Below, piece after piece: positions 9,384-19,852 of a stretch of DNA of 64,000 nt. Source of the DNA: Capronia americana (Eukaryota; Ascomycota; Eurotiomycetes; Chaetothyriales; Herpotrichiellaceae); the NCBI GenBank assembly GCA_016110215.1, contig JADWQD010000017.1, positions 806,001 to 870,000 on the forward strand. The letters are read 5' to 3'. The position numbers and the translations under genes are program-made. Each line of letters opens with the position of its first letter. Position 1 is the first letter of the stretch. Under the pieces are notes generated by a model. The model did no database searches and had not been told where the DNA came from. It worked only from the letters and a program-made list of their open reading frames with translations.

Positions 9384-11705
9384 TCATCCGTTGTCGCTGT
9401 AAAGCTCAAAGGGAATGCTGCTTAGCCAGGACATATCCCCTCCTAGATCGAAATCGAATCTCAGATCCGATGGCTCGAAGAAGGTCTCGTCCATCAACGA
9501 AGGGGCTGTTGGTCCGGCGGCGGTGGGCGCGAAGTTATTACACGCATCACCAGTGGATAGGACGGTGCTTGGCCCCAGACCGACACTGGCGCTCTGGTCT
9601 GTCCGCCCATTGTTGTTGGTGAACGACCAGGTCTGGTCGCTGACAGTCTTTGTCTTACTGGGCTGGAGGTCTGTGCTGATACTAATACCCGGTGTGAGGT
9701 TGTGAGCATTTGCGTTGTTCGGTTCGCTTGGAAGCGACTTTTGAGATTGTTGTCGGGGCTCTTGGCCGGGGATTTGATCAAACAATAGCTCAATCGCGGC
9801 CGCGCATCTCCTCGTATGCTTACCAAAGCTCCCATACCGGTGCAACGCGGTTGTGGCCGTCCGTGAGGCGTTCAAGATGACCTCCTCGCCACCTATTTCC
9901 TTTCCGATTGTCGCGTTCAGCCTTGCTGCTACGAGGACCGTCGCTGCAGTGTACAGGTAGAGAAAGCAATACCACCATGCCGGTAATTTGTCATCGAGGA
10001 GTTCTATGCGGACCTCGGAGTGAACCTTGCCGATCAGGTTGACAGTGTCCAATGCACTTTGTACGCACATGACCGAGCATTGTAGTGCCAGTTTATAGGC
10101 CAGCGAGTCCCTTTCAATGTTTTCGTCGTTATGGCAAATGCTGCAGAACCGGGACAAGACTGGCCTGAACAGCAGGGTCCGGATGTGGGAGTAACGGAGA
10201 TAGAGCACCCTTGCTTGACGAGCCTGAGTCAGATTCTGTGGGGTATCCGACCCGAGGGCAAACCGGAGATGCAAAGGCAGAGCTCGTTGCCAGGTGGAAT
10301 ATTTGCCATCCATTTCGAGCACCGTACCTGCCGCTCTGGAACCGAGGGCGCCGAAATAAGGGGTATAGCTATCGTCTGCCACGGAGCTACGTTCAGCCGG
10401 CGGATTGTAAAGCGCCAGGAGAGTTTCACTCATGATCTCGTACAGTTGGAGTGTCTCGAGAAAGAAGTGAAGGTCCGAAGAGGACGTGCCAAACGGGAAG
10501 AGTTCCCTATGGCAGGTGCAATCACCGACACCTGGATGAGGGAGCGGCCGAGGCACCGACGCTGCAGCTTGCGGAGTGATGATGGTGGGCCGGCCGAAGG
10601 TCATTGATAATGTGCGGTCCATAAGTACGCAACCATGCCAGACTTTGCGGAGGAAATCATTCGGTCTGTCGTTATGCGCTCCCGCGCTGGTGGAAGGCAA
10701 GTCAAGGCCAAGACTCTGTGCAATGCGGATCGCCAGGCCAACAAAGAGCCAGCACTGGTGCGGCTCTCTTGTGCTCTGCAAGTATTGACCCATGAGCAGG
10801 AGGCATTGAACCGTGTGTACAGATTGGAATTGTAGGAAGTCGAGATCCACGTAGCCTTGAGCTCGCTTAAAGTAGACTTCGCCCGAGCTCACTCGCTCTT
10901 GAGGACGGATCGACGAGTTGAGGATGCAAGCCACTGCGAAGACGGCATTCAATAGACATATAAAGCATACCTCATCGTCCATGGTCGGGCTCCCTGCCCA
11001 CAGGCTCTGGTACTTGCCCATGAAATCGTCTTGGTCGATGAACGGATACAACGGATCCACCAGTCGCCAGTACACGTCGAGGAGTTTGTCTGCCTGTTGC
11101 CTCGAGGGGAGGACATAATCTGGGTTTCGAAACCGTCTTTGTCGGTGTAAGCCGGTCGCTACTGTTGCAGGAGTGGCAGAACGTGGCTGCTGCGCCGAAC
11201 CTGGGGACAGTTGTTGGTCGAGGACGGTTTTGATCCGGTTCATAAAGCTCGCAGCACTTGAGTCGCCAACTACGCTCTCTTCACCATGTCCAGCTTCTTC
11301 TATCAGGCCCATCATCGCATTTGCGCCAGAGTGATGATTGTTGTCCGAGGTTGACTGGGGCGTAGATGGACTCGGTTGATCGCTGCTCTCTGGCAGAGAC
11401 TTCCTCCGATGGACTCTTTCCAACTCGTCAATCCGAGACTGCAAGCGCACAATCTCCAGTTTCGATGCCCCGGTACTGCGCTTCTTCCTTAACCCCCATT
11501 CGCAATGCGCATTTGTGCCGGATCGTCTTTGGCACGGACTGCACAGCGGCTTCAAGCCATCGCATTTGATCTTCTTTTCCCTACATTGATCGCAGGCTGC
11601 GGCCACTTTCTGCCTCTTGCTGGGTCTCTCATCGCCAGCCACAGCTTCTTGCTGATGATGCAGAAGCGGCGACATCGACGGCAAGTCTCCGGCTCCGGCG
11701 GTCAT
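9384..11705 (-). CDS. Zn2Cys6 transcription factor with Fungal_trans domain
   Basis: Binuclear zinc-cluster regulator of 773 residues in a single exon. The N-terminus has the cluster CDQCREKKIKC...LCSPC...C (Cys 38, 41, 48, 55, 58, 68) preceded by a basic SKRQK patch. A short coiled-coil (LEIVRLQSRIDELERVHRR, about 82-101) follows and would mediate dimerisation. The central domain has the Fungal_trans pattern, including the YFKRAQGY...SVHTVQCLLLMGQYLQ and KVWHGCVLMDRTLSMTFGRP segments. The C-terminus is Ser/Thr/Asn-rich and ends acidic and hydrophobic, a likely activation region. It is a nuclear DNA-binding protein; the tannase-family gene lies 503 bp upstream on the same strand, making that gene a candidate target by position only. 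Confidence 0.93.
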   Translation of the reverse strand: MTAGAGDLPSMSPLLHHQQEAVAGDERPSKRQKVAAACDQCREKKIKCDGLKPLCSPCQRRSGTNAHCEWGLRKKRSTGASKLEIVRLQSRIDELERVHRRKSLPESSDQPSPSTPQSTSDNNHHSGANAMMGLIEEAGHGEESVVGDSSAASFMNRIKTVLDQQLSPGSAQQPRSATPATVATGLHRQRRFRNPDYVLPSRQQADKLLDVYWRLVDPLYPFIDQDDFMGKYQSLWAGSPTMDDEVCFICLLNAVFAVACILNSSIRPQERVSSGEVYFKRAQGYVDLDFLQFQSVHTVQCLLLMGQYLQSTREPHQCWLFVGLAIRIAQSLGLDLPSTSAGAHNDRPNDFLRKVWHGCVLMDRTLSMTFGRPTIITPQAAASVPRPLPHPGVGDCTCHRELFPFGTSSSDLHFFLETLQLYEIMSETLLALYNPPAERSSVADDSYTPYFGALGSRAAGTVLEMDGKYSTWQRALPLHLRFALGSDTPQNLTQARQARVLYLRYSHIRTLLFRPVLSRFCSICHNDENIERDSLAYKLALQCSVMCVQSALDTVNLIGKVHSEVRIELLDDKLPAWWYCFLYLYTAATVLVAARLNATIGKEIGGEEVILNASRTATTALHRYGSFGKHTRRCAAAIELLFDQIPGQEPRQQSQKSLPSEPNNANAHNLTPGISISTDLQPSKTKTVSDQTWSFTNNNGRTDQSASVGLGPSTVLSTGDACNNFAPTAAGPTAPSLMDETFFEPSDLRFDFDLGGDMSWLSSIPFELYSDNG

Positions 11706-12208
11706 GTTTTCGGTTGCCAGAGAGCTCGCAGAGACACAATGTCATTCAGACTTAGTAAACGGCACACTGTATGGCAAGCGCCAGACTTTGGTGCTACCAT
11801 ATCAGCGAGAAGTGTGTTTGAGGAGGTCTGGCTATGGACAATGGGCGGGTAAGAGGGAGAGTCGCAAGGTAGTCAGTCGAAGTCGACGGATGTACACTTC
11901 GGCTTATCTGCGTCACGCCGTACTTTTGCGTGTCAGCCTCGGATGCTTCAACGGAGCCTACGTGCTGTTAAGTCGGCGAGTCATGTGAGTCAGCCTTGCA
12001 AACCTCGGCCCCTAGCTGCCACAGCCTTGGCAATTGAGTCTCTCAGCATGACCTGCACCGCTGGCTCCCAAGTCGACCAGATACCTAGGGCGCAGATAGT
12101 CTAGGGCGTCTTAAGAGTGGCTACTTGAAGCTTATCGTATCTGCCCAAAAAGGTTGTTACCAGTAACTACAGCAGCATATCAAAGATTCCTTCCTCGGCG
12201 AGGGACCT
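11706..12208. other. Promoter of the Zn2Cys6 gene and 3' flank of the tannase-family gene
   Basis: No coding frame is supported. It contains the upstream region of the minus-strand regulator; no convincing TATA box or duplicated CGG motif stands out. Confidence 0.5.
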
Positions 12209-13855
12209 CTACAATTCGTCATGGCCACTTCCGCTGCCAATATCTGAACATGTAAAGCTGCTCGCCTTGTTGAGGTCTCCTTTTTGGTATGCCAAAGTCT
12301 TTGGGTAACGGCACAGATCCCTCGTGATTTCAACGTCTTCTTCCGTCCTCGTTGACGCTGGCAAGACTTCAGGAGCCTTGCCGTCTTCCACCCACGACAC
12401 CAGTGCTCCAAGGGGATCGACAGGGAGAGGTCCTGTTCCGCCATAGCAATGACCGACACCAGGAGCGAAGAAAAGCCGTTGAAACTCGTCGACGGCATCC
12501 GCTCCTCCGAATGTCTTTTCTAACCCCTCCCGATAACGAAGCATACCGCGTGGATTGATATATTCGTCCGCCAAGCCAAACCACGTCAACAGTTTGCCAC
12601 CCGCCTGCTTGAACGCAGATAGATCGAGCTGCTGGTTTCCAAAGAGCGGCCCAAGCAGAGTTACAGACCGTTCAAAGCCATGTTCGTACTCGGGATGAGT
12701 CATCTTGGTCATGTCAAGACTCGGGTCTTGAAGGGCAAAGTACTTAAGCCAAGCCTCAGCGACAACAAAAGGGACAACTTCTCGGGTGCCGTTGTCGTTC
12801 AGGACGACGTTTGCATGCAGGGCGAAATCGGCGCCAGAAGGCAAGCCATACCAGAGTTGTTTGCCCTCAGCAGTACGGGGACCTTGGAGGATCTTGCGCA
12901 CAATCTCTGCGTGAGTAGGGGTTATCGTCAGGTCCCGTGTGGATTTGCAAGGAACCCTCTTCCTGAGGGTGAAGGGGTCTGGGACCACGCAGCCTTCGCC
13001 GCAGGAGAAGGTCTTGCCGACTAAGCTGTCTGGATCGAAATCGCAAGTTTCCAGAATCTCGTGGCTGGAGATCAGGCCATCAGTGGCGCCGTCGAGGGGA
13101 TCGCATTTGGCGATGATCGCCTTTTGATACTCCTCGAACACGCAGGATGGTGGAATTTCCGAGTTGCGCATGACCACAGTTCCCCAGTAGTCCGACGGGA
13201 CCAGTTCAGTTAAGTCGATAGCCGGGGCCGTGGCAAGGATGCCGTCAAAGTCATTTGGGTATTTGGCTGCGGCGGCATATCCCTGACGGCCTCCTTGTGA
13301 GCAGCCATGCCAGTACGAGTATTCCGGGTCGGAGCCATAGAACTGCTTGATCACGTCCTTCGACGCCACGGCCATGTCGTGTATCGACCGCCAGGCCAGA
13401 TTGAGTTGTAAGGCTTCGTTGGGAGTCCCGTCCTCCTTTAACGCCCATACCCCGGTTTGCGGATCAACTGTATTGTCAAGTGTCAAGCCGCCGTCGGTCG
13501 TCGAGGCAACATATCCATTACCGACCTGCCCGCTAATGATGACATCTCCAAACCCTGCGGCGAGACCACCCCCGCCGGTGGCCTGATATCGGCCATTCCA
13601 ATTCTCCAGAGGCAGCCAGACGGTAACGTAGACAGTATCGTCGGCATCTGTATGTCTCAGAGAGAGAGTGACATTGCAGAAGCTGAGGTCGCTGACTGCG
13701 GGTCCTTGAAAGAGCGGCAATGCTGGAAAACTATAGTTGTGCCTTTCCTCGGCCACAAAGCTCAACACTTCGGCACCAGGAATCACTGGCGCGATGAGAT
13801 TCGCACATGGCGTGGCAATATGGTACTGTCCGAGGGCGATTTGTGACGAGGCCAT
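12209..13855 (-). CDS. Tannase/feruloyl esterase-family hydrolase
   Basis: Alpha/beta-hydrolase of the tannase family, which cleaves esters of phenolic acids such as gallic or ferulic acid. It has 548 residues in one exon. The CS-D-HC signature is complete: nucleophile Ser 186 in HGCSQGGRQG with Cys 185, Asp 430 in FGLADEYI, and His 469-Cys 470 in GVGHCYGG, the two cysteines forming the family's disulfide. The calcium-loop-like stretch CDPLDGATDGLIS is also present. Unlike most secreted members, the visible N-terminus (MASSQIALGQYH) has no hydrophobic signal peptide. Either it is intracellular or a signal exon lies upstream; no obvious in-frame one was found. It is divergent from the decarboxylase-family gene. 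The exact substrate cannot be read from sequence. Confidence 0.9.
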   Translation of the reverse strand: MASSQIALGQYHIATPCANLIAPVIPGAEVLSFVAEERHNYSFPALPLFQGPAVSDLSFCNVTLSLRHTDADDTVYVTVWLPLENWNGRYQATGGGGLAAGFGDVIISGQVGNGYVASTTDGGLTLDNTVDPQTGVWALKEDGTPNEALQLNLAWRSIHDMAVASKDVIKQFYGSDPEYSYWHGCSQGGRQGYAAAAKYPNDFDGILATAPAIDLTELVPSDYWGTVVMRNSEIPPSCVFEEYQKAIIAKCDPLDGATDGLISSHEILETCDFDPDSLVGKTFSCGEGCVVPDPFTLRKRVPCKSTRDLTITPTHAEIVRKILQGPRTAEGKQLWYGLPSGADFALHANVVLNDNGTREVVPFVVAEAWLKYFALQDPSLDMTKMTHPEYEHGFERSVTLLGPLFGNQQLDLSAFKQAGGKLLTWFGLADEYINPRGMLRYREGLEKTFGGADAVDEFQRLFFAPGVGHCYGGTGPLPVDPLGALVSWVEDGKAPEVLPASTRTEEDVEITRDLCRYPKTLAYQKGDLNKASSFTCSDIGSGSGHDEL

Positions 13856-14684
13856 GGTTAGAGTTGGCGGTGAGGAGAAGAGCAGGAAGCCTGAGATCCC
13901 CCAGGATTATGTATCAACCCTTCGTCCGATGCTCGGCCGTTCTTACCGCGAAGGCCTAAGAGGGGCTCGGGCTTGGCGTAATTTGTGCGTGGTTTCCGTC
14001 CTTCTTCGCTAAGTTGGCTGGAGACACGTACATCATACCGACGATGTTCGAGAATTCGGGAGAGGGCCGTATGCCGTGTTCACCTACCGACTATCGTTTG
14101 GAAGCACTTGAGCCAGACAATGAGGTGACAGGCAGTTCGGCGAGACGTGATTCCAGACGCGTCTTGTCCATGTTAGGAAAGGAATAAAGCTACATTCTCC
14201 TAGTTGCACAAATCTCAAAATCCTAGGTTCGGCGCTGTGCGGTTTCAAGACTTCGAATTTTGTCGTCCCGCTCCACATCTACGGGCGTGTTTTCTGTGTT
14301 TGCTCGTGCGCGATCCAGGCACATCTCGTACCCCGTGGGGACAAACACAAATCTCCACTTTATCCCCGCGGAGTTCCCTATCCGAAGCAAGTTCTCGATT
14401 CGTATTGCGGGCTCTTGACGTAGTGATATTACTCGATTCAGTAACATAAGCAAACCCAGATTCCCTCGAGACCTACTCACGCCTCGGAAGCAGCCCGTTC
14501 CCCCGGCCTCGAACAGTCTTCTCTCATGGTGACGAGGAACAACATCAAAGATGGGCCTCTTCAGCCCCCAGCTATATCTTCATCACCCCTACCCACACTA
14601 TTTGATTCTGTCGATGAACCAGTAACTTCTTTCCATCTCAGTGACCGCCGGATAGAGGCAAACCAAGTGAGCACCATTTCGACA
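13856..14684. other. Divergent promoter region between tannase-family and ADC-family genes
   Basis: About 830 bp between two divergently transcribed starts. No coding sequence is supported apart from an in-frame 5' extension of the plus-strand gene (ATG at 14526). A perfect CGGCCG lies at 13934-13939. Confidence 0.5.
13934..13939. promoter_or_regulatory. CGGCCG palindrome, possible zinc-cluster factor site
   Basis: Inverted CGG half-sites with zero spacer, 79 bp upstream of the tannase-family ATG. Zn2Cys6 dimers bind paired CGG triplets, so this is a candidate site for one of the two flanking regulators. A 6-bp motif can easily arise by chance. Confidence 0.2.
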
Positions 14685-15446
14685 ATGCCTTTCGGAAGTC
14701 TCAAGACCAAGCAGGCCAACGCCGTCCCGGCGTTCTCCCCAGCGTACTCCAAGGCCAGGGTTGAATGGGCAGACATCGACATGATCCTCATCAGCTTCTA
14801 CACCAAGGCCGAGGCTATCGCAAAGTACATTCCGGAGGAACTTGAGATCGAAGAAGAACCGCTGGTCACCTACTTCATCGCCAACTGGGGGTTCAGCAGC
14901 ATGGGCGCCTACACCGAGTTCGTCGGCTATGTCGAAGTCAAGTACAAGGGCGAAAAGTACGACTTTGCCCTGGAATTGGTGCTGGAAAACGAGGCTGCAC
15001 TCTTCCTGGGCCGTGAACAATTTGGCATGCCGAAAGTCATTGGCCACGTGGAGTTTGACCGCAGAAACTGCAGCAGCAGTGATCGAGGTGCGCTCACCGC
15101 ATATGTCGAGAGACCGGCGGGGCACAGGAGCATCCAGTTCAGCTTCAAGGCTGACGCGAGGGTCCATGGCGTCCAACCTCTTCCCCCACCAGAGAAGCGG
15201 ATCCTTGTTCTGCGAATCATTCCCGGCGCTGGCGTCGGCGAGGATCCTGTTGTACGCCAGTTTGTTTCCTTGCACATGCAGGTCACTGAGGGCGAGCTGT
15301 GGTCTGGAACGGGCTCCATCAAGCTTAACCCTGGCTCTGAATTCGACATCGCACCCAACATCCCGATCCTGCGTTACAACAACTCAGTCTTCATCTCTCA
15401 TGGAAGTGGCCATGTGGATGCCGTGGCCAAGACTCATAAATTGTAG
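14685..15446 (+). CDS. Acetoacetate decarboxylase-family protein
   Basis: Small enzyme of the ADC fold, 253 residues from the ATG at 14685. An in-frame ATG at 14526 would add 53 residues that look like leader sequence (SSSPLPTLFDSVDEPV), and family proteins normally begin near MPFGSLKTK, so the inner start is chosen. The diagnostic block LGREQFGMPKVIGHVEFD carries the lysine (about residue 117) that corresponds to the Schiff-base lysine of acetoacetate decarboxylase. No signal peptide is seen, so it is cytosolic. Related fungal proteins decarboxylate, hydrate or cyclise small 2-oxo or 3-oxo acids, so the reaction is open. It shares a divergent promoter region with the tannase-family gene and converges on the S28 peptidase gene with 204 bp between stops. 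Confidence 0.85.
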   Translation: MPFGSLKTKQANAVPAFSPAYSKARVEWADIDMILISFYTKAEAIAKYIPEELEIEEEPLVTYFIANWGFSSMGAYTEFVGYVEVKYKGEKYDFALELVLENEAALFLGREQFGMPKVIGHVEFDRRNCSSSDRGALTAYVERPAGHRSIQFSFKADARVHGVQPLPPPEKRILVLRIIPGAGVGEDPVVRQFVSLHMQVTEGELWSGTGSIKLNPGSEFDIAPNIPILRYNNSVFISHGSGHVDAVAKTHKL

Positions 15447-15650
15447 GGCGCGGCGGTGGAACATGAACTCCAAGATCAGGAAGTCTGATCCTGACATGTC
15501 GTCCGCTGGGTGGTTGGGACACAGAAGGCTCGAGGTTGGAAAAATAGCACAGTTGAACTGCAATTAACAAATGACCGTTCTTATCAGTAGTATCAGTAAA
15601 CACAATGCCTGCCCCTCCCACCCGGATCACCAAAGTCCGCTGCAGTCCTG

Positions 15651-17233
15651 TCACTGGTAGCCGAGCCACTCTTTAATCGTCTGCAGCTGCACTTGTCGAG
15701 CGTGTAGCACACTAGGCTTGTCGCCCGGATAGCTCGCTATCATCTCCTCCCCATGCGCCGACAACGATGTGAACATATACCTCGAAGCGTTACGATCCTG
15801 TGTAAGTGGCATAGGATCAATCCCAACGGAAGTGGTGGGATCCATCTCATTGTACGCGAAGAGGATCCTCTTGGTGTTGACCAACTCATCTCGGGTGATA
15901 TGATACTTTTTCTCAACGTAGTCTTGCGTTGGTGGCACCAGGTCGTACAGTGTTTTGCAAGTTGTTGGGTCAGATTCCGTTTGGATGGAGGTGGGTACGA
16001 AGATTGTCCCATTGGGGACCTCGTTGGAACTCAGTGGGAAATATTTGCAGACGAGATAGTTGAAAGAATCCTTTTGAAGAGTGGGGTTGTCCGACTCAGT
16101 GGTATTCCACTCGATGCAGGGATACAGCGAAGGTGGATAGTATGCTGTCAGGATTGCGTTGACTATTTGGGTAGGGTCGTCGAGAAGGAGGGTTTCGTTG
16201 ACAAGCTTTTGTGGACTGGCGCCAATGGGGTTGGCCACAGGGTTGTTGTAACTCGTCAAGGGAATTGAATACGCAACGACGTTGATCAATGCCATGATGG
16301 CAGCGAAACCTTCCTCTGTTTCAGGTACGGAGCAGAGGTTGAGGTCTTTGGCAATAGATGTCGTGTTGGTTGCTGCCATGGATAAAATCAACACTCAACT
16401 CAGGGCTGGTGGAGAGTGATTCGTAGTTGTGACAGTGACTCACCTGACTGAAAACGCCTGTTCAGTGTCTCTAAAGCAGTCTTGATTTTGTGCGCGGCCG
16501 TTGCAGACAGATCCTGATAAATTTGATTTGTCTGGGGGAGTCGTTAACGCCGATTTCTAACTGACAAAACGGCTTACCCATTTGAACCAATTGTATCTCT
16601 GGGGATTTTGATAGTTGGCCCCAATCGACCGGAGTGGCGCTGCGAAGGGAATTGACCCGTAGAAGACGTTGGGATAATTTGTCTTGAAAACGGTAGCGAG
16701 GAAGCCACCGTATGAACCACCGGTCACGATCACTTTGCTGTCCTTCGCACCGTTGGTGGTATTCTTGACGTGGTTGACAAAAGTGACGGCATCCAGCATG
16801 ACGTTCTCCAGTGTCAGAGTCTTGTACTTCTCAACAGGGTCGGACACGTTGGACGGGTTGCTCAGACCGAAGAAGCGATGCTCGAGAGTAATAACAAGTG
16901 CTCCCAACTCTGCAGCCCACTCCGGGAAAATGGCCAGTTCCTATGGCAGAGTAAGGATTGGCATATCATTGAAGGGATTCGCGAACTCACCATGCACGCA
17001 AACATCTTTGACTCGGGTTGTTGATAAAAGAGGATCGGACCTCCAGGTTTGAAATGGCTGGAGACAATCTGGTATTGTTGTTGAAAGGTTCCGGCGCTGT
17101 TGTTGCCATGGTCTACCGCCTGAGTGAAGAATTGCGTCGAGCAGTTGGGACTGAGCGTTGCTGCAGCGTTGGTTGGCGCCACCATCATCAACGCTGCTGC
17201 GGCTGCAACGAGGGTTTCGAAGACGGTTTTCAT
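15651..17233 (-). CDS. Secreted S28-family serine carboxypeptidase
   Basis: Peptidase family S28 (lysosomal Pro-X carboxypeptidase type), which removes residues after proline. Exons from the 5' end: 17233-16991, 16940-16578, 16531-16444 and 16393-15651, giving 478 residues; the three introns are 46-50 bp. A signal peptide (MKTVFETLVAAAAALMMVAPTNA) marks it as secreted. The mature start has FFTQAVDHGNN, typical of S28, then ITLEHRFFGLS, the nucleophile Ser 157 in VTGGSYGGFLA, the Asp in NEMDPTTS and the His in LSAHGEEM. Many N-x-S/T sites suggest glycosylation. The junctions of exons 1-2 are fixed by family sequence (MFACM to ELAIFPEWAAEL). The 5' end of exon 4 is less certain because it has no strong family match. 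Confidence 0.88.
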
Positions 17234-18143
17234 TGTGCAGGACAGACTGTCTCAATTATAGAAAAGCCACAAACAAAAGCAGGACAGAACTTGGGTTACC
17301 GACTCGATAATGAAGGACAGTTCAGATGCAGCAATCGGAGCCCGGGTCTCCTCTTTATATGCTGCTATCTCTCCCATACTGGCCTGCTCAAATCGACGCT
17401 CATCGGCGACCAGACCCAAATTCGGTCACGTTGTGCACTTGAGCATCATAACAATGGGGGTTGGCCCCTTTGTGAGATTAAGATCTTCGTCAATACTGCC
17501 GGTCGTACAGCCTCAGCTGTAGAAGATGACCCATGGTTGTGATAGAAAGATGAAAGGGAAGTGAAGCTGAGATGAGATGATCGACGCGCTACGCAAGGCC
17601 AAACTACTTCTGGTCAAAGGGATCAGCCCCTCCTGCCAAGCCAATGAAGGCAATGACGCCAGCCACGAGATACGCAGGTGCCTGCATCTTGTCGCTGCGC
17701 AGATTAAGGACAAGCGAAGACGCGACCACAATCCATGGTGAAGGATGATCTTTCATTGCCTGTCGCAGCTGTTGGCCTTATACCAAGGAGGTATCCTTTG
17801 GTTTCGACCTAAAGTGGCCATCATGCCGAAGCGCGTTCCTGGCTCGGTACTACGGCTTCCATGATTGTCATTGCTTCCGGTCCTTTTGGTATCGAGATCC
17901 CCACCGAAAGGGCATTCTAACATCCATTGGATAGGTATGCTTGCTGATGTTGCAGCACTAGTGATCTATTCTTCTGTCGGTGCATCTTGCCATCCCCCTG
18001 CCCGCATTAAAGCAGGAGAGATGCTTGCATCCAACATGGCACGTTAGGTGATGTACGTGCGAAGACGATCATGAAGAATAGTTTCTCGCACACTTTTCCT
18101 TCTCTTGGTCAATTCCTGTCTGCCGCGGGATTCACACCTTTCG
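17234..18143. other. Divergent promoter region between S28 peptidase and second Zn2Cys6 gene
   Basis: No coding sequence is supported. A minus-strand TATA box is listed separately. The side next to the regulator shows nothing distinctive. Confidence 0.5.
17354..17359 (-). promoter_or_regulatory. TATA box of the S28 peptidase gene
   Basis: TATAAA on the minus strand, 121 bp before the peptidase ATG, a normal distance for a fungal core promoter with a short leader. Confidence 0.4.
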
Positions 18144-19852
18144 ATGGAGGCAGAATACACTACCGGGTCTGCGAGCAGAAGAAGTGGTGGGTGTGCATGG
18201 TGCAGACGTCAGAAAGTCAAGGTACCAAGAACACTTACTTTACCTCGACTCAATCAGTATCAGAGAATAACCGCATACCAATAGTGCGACGAAGGACACC
18301 CTATCTGTGCTCGGTGTCTCAAGGCCGGCCGAGAGTGCCTGTACCCTCCTCGCTACCAATTTCGAGATGAGAATGTGAAATTCGGCCTGTCCGCCGATCG
18401 ACAGCCTTGTCTGTCAGCGGGGTCAGAAAGTGCTTCTTTCCGCACGGAAATGAGTCTCCTGTCTTCGAAGATCGAGCATGGCCGCCTAACACAGAAAATG
18501 CAACTCGTCCGCTCCAGATCCGCGACCCCGAGTTCGGGAAAGCATTCCCCTTTGTCGCTCGTTGTCACAGCAAGCCCGACTGACCAGAGCAAGCTTGCAT
18601 CTGCTCTGGCGGCAGCACTCAACACCGGTGCACGGGGCTATCAACTGCGATTCCTAGGCCACTTCATCTGCAGTGTTCCGTCTCGTATTGGCCACAACCC
18701 CGCCCTAGATGCTGCGGTGGTATGCCTCTTACAGGCACATTCTGAACTGATACGCGATACGCCTCATTCGGCCTTTACACCCCCAACTGCAGAGCACCCT
18801 TTGCCTAGCTCGGAGTATATGCGAGCATTGCGAATACTGCAAGAAGTCATCGAGCACCCAGTCCTGGGGGTTTCGTCCGAAACGGTGTGCGCCACTATCC
18901 TGATGTCATACTACGAGGTGAGTAACTCTAGTACAGGGATATGCACTTGAAGCTGATAAGGATATTCTTTTGGTGTCAGATGATGGTTACCGAGAAACGT
19001 GGCTCTCAGTATATTGCTCACGCCGGAGCTGCTACCAAACTGATCGTCCTACGAGGACCGCAAAATATATCTTCAGTTTTCGAGCAGGAGCTATGGCGCA
19101 CACAGCGCGGGCACATGGTGCGTCAGATGATTACCTGAATCAGAGAGATACTTAGAGCTTACCAAGAAAAGATCCTGCAATCATTCCTTCGACAAGAGGA
19201 CTGCGTCTTGCTCCGCGATGGCTGGCGAAACATTCGTCTGGAGATGACGGGAAATTTTGCTTCATCAATGGTCGATCGCCTCCTTCGAATCTTCAGCGGT
19301 CTGCCGACTCTTTTCAAACAAGTGCGAGGCATCCGTACCGCGCCGAGTACCGTGGACCAAGTCATCCGATATGGAGAAGATCTTCAACAAGAGCTTGCAT
19401 TTCTGTCCGCCGAAGCTGAGGAAGCCAAGTCAAGCACTGGCTTGGTATTGAGACCCACCGTATCTCAGAGCGACGACGTACAATTTCCTTCGGCGCTCGA
19501 TTTCCAGTCCAATGACGGTGCAATCTTTCATACCTGGTACTGGGCGGCGACGATCATGGTCGAAGTCTGCATGATGACTATCTATCAGAGGCATGCTGAT
19601 TCTCCGTGGAGGACGAATCTAACAGCCAATGCAGCAGCACGCAAGATCTGCATGTCCTACGAGTATGCCGCAGCCCTGAAACCTCTCGGGGCACAGTTCC
19701 TCCAACTGCCTTTGATCTGCGCCCACTTTGTCAGCGACGACGAGGTGAAAGAATGGATCGTGAGGAAGCTCAATTCGCTAGTTGCCGAGTTGCACATCCA
19801 GTATACAAGTGAATACGTCCAAGGGATGGCCAACGCGATTCTACGAATTTAG
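18144..19852 (+). CDS. Zn2Cys6 transcription factor, frame interrupted near its middle
   Basis: Exons 18144-18221, 18285-18917, 18980 to about 19119 and about 19156-19852, near 515 residues. Splicing of exon 1 to exon 2 rebuilds a perfect zinc cluster, CAWCRRQKVKCDEGHPICARC...C (Cys 17, 20, 27, 34, 37, 44), proving the start region. The rest resembles the Fungal_trans_2-type C-terminal domain, including HAGAATKLIVLRGPQ and FEQELWRTQRGHM. After that motif, a TGA at 19136-19138 stops the frame, yet the same frame resumes at AYQEKILQSFLRQEDC and runs cleanly to the end. A canonical donor (19118, GTGCGT) gives the wrong frame; only a 36-nt intron with a GC donor (19120-19155) restores it. So the gene either uses an ultra-short noncanonical intron or is disrupted. 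Confidence 0.75.

Noticed and set aside
14526..14684. Upstream ATG extending the ADC-family protein by 53 residues
   Set aside because: The extension looks like leader sequence and family proteins begin near the inner ATG.
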